Assembly: GCF_964026435.1 (NCBI RefSeq)
Contig: NZ_OZ032147.1
Location: 1,860,001 to 1,924,000, forward strand
Length of the DNA: 64,000 nt
Source of the DNA: Rickettsia endosymbiont of Gonocerus acuteangulatus
GTDB lineage: Bacteria; Pseudomonadota; Alphaproteobacteria; Rickettsiales; Rickettsiaceae
Direction: 5' to 3'
In this document: positions 57,610 to 64,000 of the stretch, piece by piece
Layout of the letters: each line of letters starts with the position of its first letter
How positions within the stretch are numbered: the first letter of the stretch is position 1
Translations under genes and position numbers: made by a program
Notes under the pieces: model-generated
What the model was told of the DNA's origin: nothing
The model's input: only the letters and a program-made list of their open reading frames with translations
Database searches by the model: none

Positions 57610-57735
57610 GAGTAGTAGACGAAGTTTAATTTGGAAAAGAGCAAGGCGTCTTGGAGTCTTTTGACTAGCTGCGTATACTTAATACGTGAGGATCAAAAGC
57701 GAGAAGCAATGAAGCCAATTTTTCAAATTAAACGA
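57610..57735. repeat. Palindromic element before corC
   Basis: About 125 bases whose reverse complement resembles the element in the ssrA intervening segment (shared AAAATTGGCT, CTCACGTATTAAGTA, GACGCCTTGCTCTTTT). Its ends, GTTTAATTTGGAAAAGAG and TTTTTCAAATTAAACGAG, are inverted copies. The 57531-57768 gap holds nothing else recognisable. Confidence 0.65.
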
Positions 57736-57768
57736 GTATATATAGTTAATTTTATAATTTAACATCAA

Positions 57769-59043
57769 ATGACCACTATATTTGTGATCATTATTATAAT
57801 AATGATCGCCTTATCTGCATTATTTGCTGCTACCGAAACTGCTATTACTGCTTCTTCCCCTGGGAAGATTCATAAACTTAAGGTTGCTGGCGACAAACGT
57901 GCTAAGACTGTTTTACAGGTTTTGAAGAAAAAAGAGAAAGTAATTGGAACTTTGCTAATCGGTAATAGTTTAATCAACACTGTTTGTACTACTATTGCGA
58001 CTACTTTATTTATCAGCTTTCTTGGTGATAATGGTCCTTTGGTTGCTTCTGCCGTCATGGCTTTTATAATTATTGTTTTTGCTGAAGTAGTACCTAAAGC
58101 CATAGCTGTTGCCAAAGCTGAGCAATTAGCCCTTAAAATGGCTTCAACAATTGTAATTTTTCTAAAGCTTTTTAAGCCTATTAATATTGCTCTTGATTAC
58201 ATTACAAGAATATTCTGCTTTATATTCCGTATTAATTTAAATCCTCAAATATCCGGTACCGAAGAAGTTAGAGGCGTAATTGAACATTACCATCAAGAGG
58301 GCGGCGTATATAAAACCGATCGTAATATGCTTGGCGGAATTTTAGATATACGTAATATGACGGTATCGGAAATTATGACTCATAGGAGTAATATTATAGC
58401 TATTAATATTGATCTACCTAGCGAGGTAATAATTAAAACCTTATTATCCAGCTCTCATACTCGTATACCTTTATGGAAAGATAATCGAGATAATATAATC
58501 GGTATTTTGAACTTAAAAGATTTGCTAAAATCACTTTATGAGCATAATAACGATCAAAAGAAGATTAATATTAATGAGCTTCTGACTCCTCCATGGTTTA
58601 TTCCCGAAAATGCATTAGTTGTAGATCAGCTAAATGCTTTCAGAGAGCGTAATAACCATTTTGCTTGCGTTGTCGATGAATATGGGGATTTGCAAGGCAT
58701 CATTACTCTTGAAGATGTTATAGAGGAAATAGTTGGACCTATTACCGATGAACATGATAGGCATAGTGATGAAATTATTAAAAAATCTGATACTGAATAT
58801 GTTATAAAAGGTACTACGACTATCAGAGATGTTAATAGAGAACTTGATTGGAATTTACCGGATGATGATGCAAATACTATAGCAGGGTTAATAATCCATA
58901 AAATTGCTAGAATTCCAAATCGAGGGGAAGTAATTGAGTTATTTAACTTCAAAATAATAATTTTAAAGAAAACCGCTAATAAAATCGATAGCCTAAGAAT
59001 TATTATATTACCTACCATAGAGGAAATATCAGACAGTGAGTGA
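57769..59043 (+). CDS. CorC/HlyC-family (CNNM) transporter with CBS domains
   Basis: A 424-residue membrane protein. The DUF21 (CNNM) domain fills residues 1-165 with three or four helices, including LFAATETAITASSPGKIHKL and LIGNSLINTVCTTIATTLF. A CBS pair follows (VSEIMTHRSNIIAIN and the NNHFACVVDEYGDLQGIITLEDVIEEIVG-type region). A CorC_HlyC domain closes the protein (TIRDVNRELDWNLPDDDANTIAGLI). Such proteins are linked to magnesium or cobalt efflux; rickettsial relatives were once called hemolysins. It overlaps ccmF by 8 bases. Confidence 0.9.
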   Translation: MTTIFVIIIIIMIALSALFAATETAITASSPGKIHKLKVAGDKRAKTVLQVLKKKEKVIGTLLIGNSLINTVCTTIATTLFISFLGDNGPLVASAVMAFIIIVFAEVVPKAIAVAKAEQLALKMASTIVIFLKLFKPINIALDYITRIFCFIFRINLNPQISGTEEVRGVIEHYHQEGGVYKTDRNMLGGILDIRNMTVSEIMTHRSNIIAINIDLPSEVIIKTLLSSSHTRIPLWKDNRDNIIGILNLKDLLKSLYEHNNDQKKININELLTPPWFIPENALVVDQLNAFRERNNHFACVVDEYGDLQGIITLEDVIEEIVGPITDEHDRHSDEIIKKSDTEYVIKGTTTIRDVNRELDWNLPDDDANTIAGLIIHKIARIPNRGEVIELFNFKIIILKKTANKIDSLRIIILPTIEEISDSE

Positions 59044-61069
59044 AATCGGTAATTTTTTCCTCATTGCTGTTATGTGCTTAAGCGGCTTGTCTTGTGTCAT
59101 ACCGTGGCTTGTCCACGGTATCCAGAAAAACAACTTAAAACCTAACAATATTTTTAAATGGATCCTGCAGTCAAGCCGCGGGATGACAATTAAAAAACTA
59201 GATTCTCGCTTTCGCAGGAATGACATACTCACTTTCTACACCGCTATCCTATGCACCCTGCTTGCTTTCTGTACACTAGTCTATGCTTTTATTGTTTCTG
59301 ATTTTTCGCTACAAAATGTTTTTTTAAACTCTAGCACTTTAACGCCCCTAATATATAAAATAGCTGGTAGTTGGTCAAGCCATGAAGGTTCAATGCTGTT
59401 ATGGTTTACTTTATTACAAATCGTTAGTTGCTGTTATATCTTCCTAATTAAAAACCAAGAAGATAAAAAATTACCTATTATAATTCTGTCAGTTATCCAG
59501 TTACTTTTTAACAGCTTTATTTATTTTACTTCTAATCCGTTTAATACATTTTCCTTTATCCCTAAAGAAGGGCTAGGGCTAAATCCGATGCTACAGGATA
59601 TCGCTCTAAGCATCCACCCTCCTCTACTTTATTTAGGTTATGTCAGCTACGTAGTGCCATTTACTATTGTTTGTGCCTCTATGTTATCCCGCTCCTCTAT
59701 GTCATTCCCGCGAAAGCGGGAATCCATTTTTTCTATAAATTATTTACTGGATTCTTGCTTTCACGGGAATGACATACAGCTTCTTAAAACATTTTCTAAC
59801 ATCGGTATTTTATTTACCACAATCGGCATAGCTCTCGGTTCATGGTGGGCGTATAGAGAACTCGTTTGGGGAGGATTTTGGTTCTTCGATCCTGTTGAAA
59901 ATATTTCTCTATTTCCATGGCTATCCGGAATCATGCTGCACCATTCTATAATAGTCATGACAAGAACCGGAAATATGCAAAACTGGACGTCGATTTTGTC
60001 AATTGTTACTTTTTTATTAGTAATATTCAGTACTTTTTTAGTTCGATCCGGCTTTATTACTTCGATCCATTCTTTTGCGTTCTCACCTGAGCGAGGTATA
60101 TATTTACTAGTAATATTTTTGATTATGGGAGTTGGCTCTTTGGGGGTGTATATCCGTACTATGTCATTCCCGCGAAAGCGGGAATCCAGTTTTTCTTTTA
60201 TAAATTATTTACTAGATTCCCGCTTTCGCGGGAATGACATAAAAGAAAAAGGTATAACCCTTGGCGACACTCTTTTCCTTCTAAGCCTTGTCGTATTAAT
60301 ATCCGCCACACTTTATCCTTTAGTTTATTCCTTATTTGACGATAAAGCTGTTATTATAGATGAAAGATTCTTTATTAATAATTTTCTTATTTTCGTTATA
60401 CCTATTCTTTTCACTATCGGGTTATTTACTACTAAAAGCTCAATTAAAAAACATATTTTTATCCTAATGTTATCCTTAGTAATAACATATTTAATATCAC
60501 TGAAAGTAAATTTTAGGATCATATCTGTTTTAACTGCGATCGCCTCTATCTTCTTAATGTTACATAACATTTTATATTTTATAGTCAAAACCAATTATTT
60601 TAGACAATCTTTAAAAGCCTCAACCGCCAGCATGATTCTTGGGCATTTTGGCTTTGCACTGATCGCTTTTAGTATTACTATGAATGCATTATTGCAAAGT
60701 GAAATGGACTTTACTGGCAGCATCGGGACAACCACAAAATTTGATGAGTTTAAAGTAACATTACAAAATGTTAAATTTGCTCAAGGCAAAAATTACTATA
60801 GGCAAATCGCTGAATTTTGGCTTGAGGATAACAATCATAATATAACTATATTAAAGCCGGAAAATAGGCTTTATATAGTTGAGAAAGGCTTATCACAAGA
60901 AAGCGATATATATTCTTATTTACTATATGATCTTTATGCTGTCTTAAGCAATATAGATGGCGACATAATTCATGCTAAAATATACTATAAACCGATTATG
61001 AGCTTTATCTGGCTTGGAGTATTCATTACTGTTAGCGGTTTCTTAATTGGATTGCTTAGAAAAATGTAG
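59036..61069 (+). CDS. ccmF: Cytochrome c-type biogenesis protein CcmF with in-frame palindromic elements
   Basis: A 677-residue multi-span heme-lyase subunit. Core motifs are SWSSHEGSMLLWFTL, LQDIALSIHPPLLYLGYV, the WWAYRELVWGGFWFFDPVEN tryptophan-rich segment and LVRSGFITSIHSFA. The start is GTG at 59036 inside the corC end. Three segments do not belong to CcmF: about residues 19-64 (WLVHGIQ to DSRFRRND), 222-247 (MSFPRKRES to CFHGNDI) and 376-402 (MSFPRKRES to RFRGNDI). Each is encoded by a Rickettsia palindromic element inserted in frame. The third-quarter core is otherwise normal, so the protein may still work. Confidence 0.9.
   Translation: MSEIGNFFLIAVMCLSGLSCVIPWLVHGIQKNNLKPNNIFKWILQSSRGMTIKKLDSRFRRNDILTFYTAILCTLLAFCTLVYAFIVSDFSLQNVFLNSSTLTPLIYKIAGSWSSHEGSMLLWFTLLQIVSCCYIFLIKNQEDKKLPIIILSVIQLLFNSFIYFTSNPFNTFSFIPKEGLGLNPMLQDIALSIHPPLLYLGYVSYVVPFTIVCASMLSRSSMSFPRKRESIFSINYLLDSCFHGNDIQLLKTFSNIGILFTTIGIALGSWWAYRELVWGGFWFFDPVENISLFPWLSGIMLHHSIIVMTRTGNMQNWTSILSIVTFLLVIFSTFLVRSGFITSIHSFAFSPERGIYLLVIFLIMGVGSLGVYIRTMSFPRKRESSFSFINYLLDSRFRGNDIKEKGITLGDTLFLLSLVVLISATLYPLVYSLFDDKAVIIDERFFINNFLIFVIPILFTIGLFTTKSSIKKHIFILMLSLVITYLISLKVNFRIISVLTAIASIFLMLHNILYFIVKTNYFRQSLKASTASMILGHFGFALIAFSITMNALLQSEMDFTGSIGTTTKFDEFKVTLQNVKFAQGKNYYRQIAEFWLEDNNHNITILKPENRLYIVEKGLSQESDIYSYLLYDLYAVLSNIDGDIIHAKIYYKPIMSFIWLGVFITVSGFLIGLLRKM
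59092..59226. repeat. Palindromic elements inside ccmF (first site, double)
   Basis: GTCATACCGTGGCTTGTCC ... AAGCCGCGGGATGACA, then a partial second pair ending CGCTTTCGCAGGAATGACA. Read in frame as part of ccmF, after the first membrane helix. Confidence 0.7.
59700..59775. repeat. Palindromic element inside ccmF (second site)
   Basis: GTCATTCCCGCGAAAGCGGG at the left and the inverted CTTTCACGGGAATGAC at the right; about 76 bases, a multiple of three in the reading frame of ccmF. Confidence 0.8.
60162..60240. repeat. Palindromic element inside ccmF (third site)
   Basis: GTCATTCCCGCGAAAGCGGG ... CCCGCTTTCGCGGGAATGAC, a perfect inverted pair around a short AT-rich centre, read in frame. Confidence 0.82.
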
Positions 61070-61100
61070 TATAATATTCTTAGTAAAATAAAGTAGTAAT

Positions 61101-61973
61101 ATGTCAAACATTAATCCAAGAGTAGATTTAGCATTTAAAAAAATCTTTGGGGTAGAAGAGAATAAGGATTTATTGATATCACTTATTAATTCAATAGTTA
61201 GTGAAAAAGATCAAGTAAAAGAAGTAACGCTACTTAATCCATATAATCCGAAAAATTTTGCAGCAGATAAATTATCTATTCTCGATGTAAAGGCTAAAAG
61301 TGAAGCCGGTAAAATGTTCAATATCGAAATACAAGTGACCGATGAAGCTGACTATGATAAAAGAGCCTTATATTATTGGTCTAAATTATATGCAGAACAA
61401 TTAAAAACCGGTGATGACTATTCAAAATTAAATAAAACAATAGGTATTCATATACTAAATTTTACTAGTATTCCGAATACTGCAAACTATCATAGTGCCT
61501 TTGAGTTAAGAGATAGAGTAACCGGCTTAGTATATTTTGAAGATATAGAGTTACATACAATAGAACTAAATAAATTTACTAATGCTAAAGAAGAGCTAAC
61601 AGATATAGTAAAAAAGGTTAAAGATTCTCTTGATATATGGCTAGTTTTTTTAACTCGCCATGATTTATTAAACAAAGATAAGCTGCCAAAAGAATTGGAT
61701 AATAAAGTTTTAAAGAAAGCCTTGACTGTACTTGAGGTTATGAATTTTAACGAGGAAGAGCGGAACACTTATGAAGACCGTTTAAAATGGCTTATGATCG
61801 AAGCTAATACGCTTAAAAAAGCTAAAGAAGAAGGTAAAGCGGAAAGAAGTATAGAAGTGGCAAAAAAAATGCTAATTGAGGGTATAGACTCAAACATAAT
61901 TTTAAAAGTAACGGATTTATCTACAAAAGAAATTGAAGAGTTAAAATCAGAAATAACGGAGTCTAATAAATAA
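61101..61973 (+). CDS. Rpn-family recombination-promoting nuclease / PD-(D/E)XK transposase-like protein
   Basis: 290 residues. The start NPRVDLAFKKIFGVEENKDLLISLIN and the nuclease core ILDVKAKSEAGKMFNIEIQV (Asp, then E-x-Q) are typical of the Rpn/PD-(D/E)XK nuclease family common in Rickettsia. The C-terminal part is a charged helix with a RpnC-like end (EEGKAERSIEVAKKMLIEG). E. coli RpnA promotes RecA-independent recombination; the role here is unknown. The gene is intact, 31 bases after ccmF. Confidence 0.85.
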   Translation: MSNINPRVDLAFKKIFGVEENKDLLISLINSIVSEKDQVKEVTLLNPYNPKNFAADKLSILDVKAKSEAGKMFNIEIQVTDEADYDKRALYYWSKLYAEQLKTGDDYSKLNKTIGIHILNFTSIPNTANYHSAFELRDRVTGLVYFEDIELHTIELNKFTNAKEELTDIVKKVKDSLDIWLVFLTRHDLLNKDKLPKELDNKVLKKALTVLEVMNFNEEERNTYEDRLKWLMIEANTLKKAKEEGKAERSIEVAKKMLIEGIDSNIILKVTDLSTKEIEELKSEITESNK

Positions 61974-61980
61974 ATTGTAT

Positions 61981-62130
61981 TTGAGGTTATAAGATCACTG
62001 TAAAGTGGCTTGAAATTTAAGCTAGTGCCGTTAAAAAAGCTGAAGAAAAAGAGAGTACGATAAAGCGGTAAGTATAGATAAAAAAATTTATCTATCAAAG
62101 AAATTGCTGAATTTACTGACTTAAAAAAAA
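61981..62130 (+). pseudogene. Degenerate second copy of the Rpn C-terminus
   Basis: This stretch matches, with several frame changes, the last 50 codons of the upstream Rpn gene (TAAAGTGGCTTGAAAT against TAAAATGGCTTATGAT, then AAAAAAGCTGAAGAAAAAG and ATCTATCAAAGAAATTG). It is a decayed tandem duplication between rpn and ligA. Confidence 0.55.
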
Positions 62131-62135
62131 CTTAA

Positions 62136-64000
<1,865 letters not shown>

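Noticed and set aside
60162-60240. Perfect inverted repeat considered as a terminator or a CRISPR-like repeat
   Set aside because: It lies in frame within ccmF and matches the Rickettsia palindromic-element type; no spacer array exists anywhere in the window.

Overview
The window is AT-rich DNA from a Rickettsia chromosome. The support is a two-piece permuted tmRNA, Rickettsia palindromic elements (some in frame inside genes), an alphaproteobacterial SspB, an NDUFA12-like complex I protein, and a housekeeping set (addA, surf1, dnaQ, coaE, lpxI, tilS, ftsH, sdhB, bolA, rsfS, ftsY, ccmF, ligA) separated by decaying genes. The very heavy load of insertion sequences (IS) suggests an IS-expanded lineage, such as a tick endosymbiont of the spotted-fever or transitional type. 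The species cannot be named from this window alone.

Layout. 1-7822 is almost pure mobile DNA: IS30, IS200, IS4/IS701-like, IS21, IS6 and IS630 elements inserted in one another. 7823-9028 is a fic gene with an operator-like promoter. 9234-13216 is an IS4/IS701-like element carrying an IS200 and an IS21. 13396-15524 holds a sodium:solute symporter and an IS-truncated hypothetical gene. 15522-21640 is a nested stack of IS30, IS630, IS4/IS701-like and IS200 elements. 21791-29655 is the best-preserved stretch: addA-surf1, dnaQ-coaE-lpxI, ssrA, then sspB-rnhA-NDUFA12-mlaD. 29638-39412 is decaying DNA: uvrC broken by two IS, a DUF4385 pseudogene, a remnant with caspase-like protease motifs, and more IS. 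39579-52849 returns to core genes (tilS, ftsH, sdhB, bolA/rsfS, kefB, ftsY), with a dead restriction-modification system between ftsH and sdhB and a broken nucleotidyltransferase/HEPN gene. 52934-57524 holds a dead sco gene, IS21, and remnants of a Ulp1-like protease and a PIN toxin. 57769-64000 holds corC, ccmF (with in-frame palindromic elements), an Rpn-type nuclease and the start of ligA.

Mobile families, with labels used below: A = IS30 (3-bp target duplications where visible), B = IS4/IS701-like DDE element (1110 bp, 16-bp inverted ends, 4-bp duplications), C and D = two IS630-type elements at TA, E = IS200-type single-tyrosine transposase (525 bp), F = IS21 (2342 bp, 6-bp duplications), plus fragments of IS6, IS5 and IS481. 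A 125-bp non-autonomous element (MITE), present in three identical copies, has the same ends as family B and is probably moved by the B transposase.

The most notable points are: the MITE family and evidence that B elements move in trans; an identical IS200 insertion inside two B copies that have different target duplications; a palindromic element in the intervening segment of the permuted tmRNA, next to the tmRNA-tag adaptor gene sspB; remnants of host-directed-looking proteases (Ulp1-like and caspase-like); and loss of uvrC, sco, a restriction-modification system and a MNT/HEPN gene by IS insertion and frameshift.
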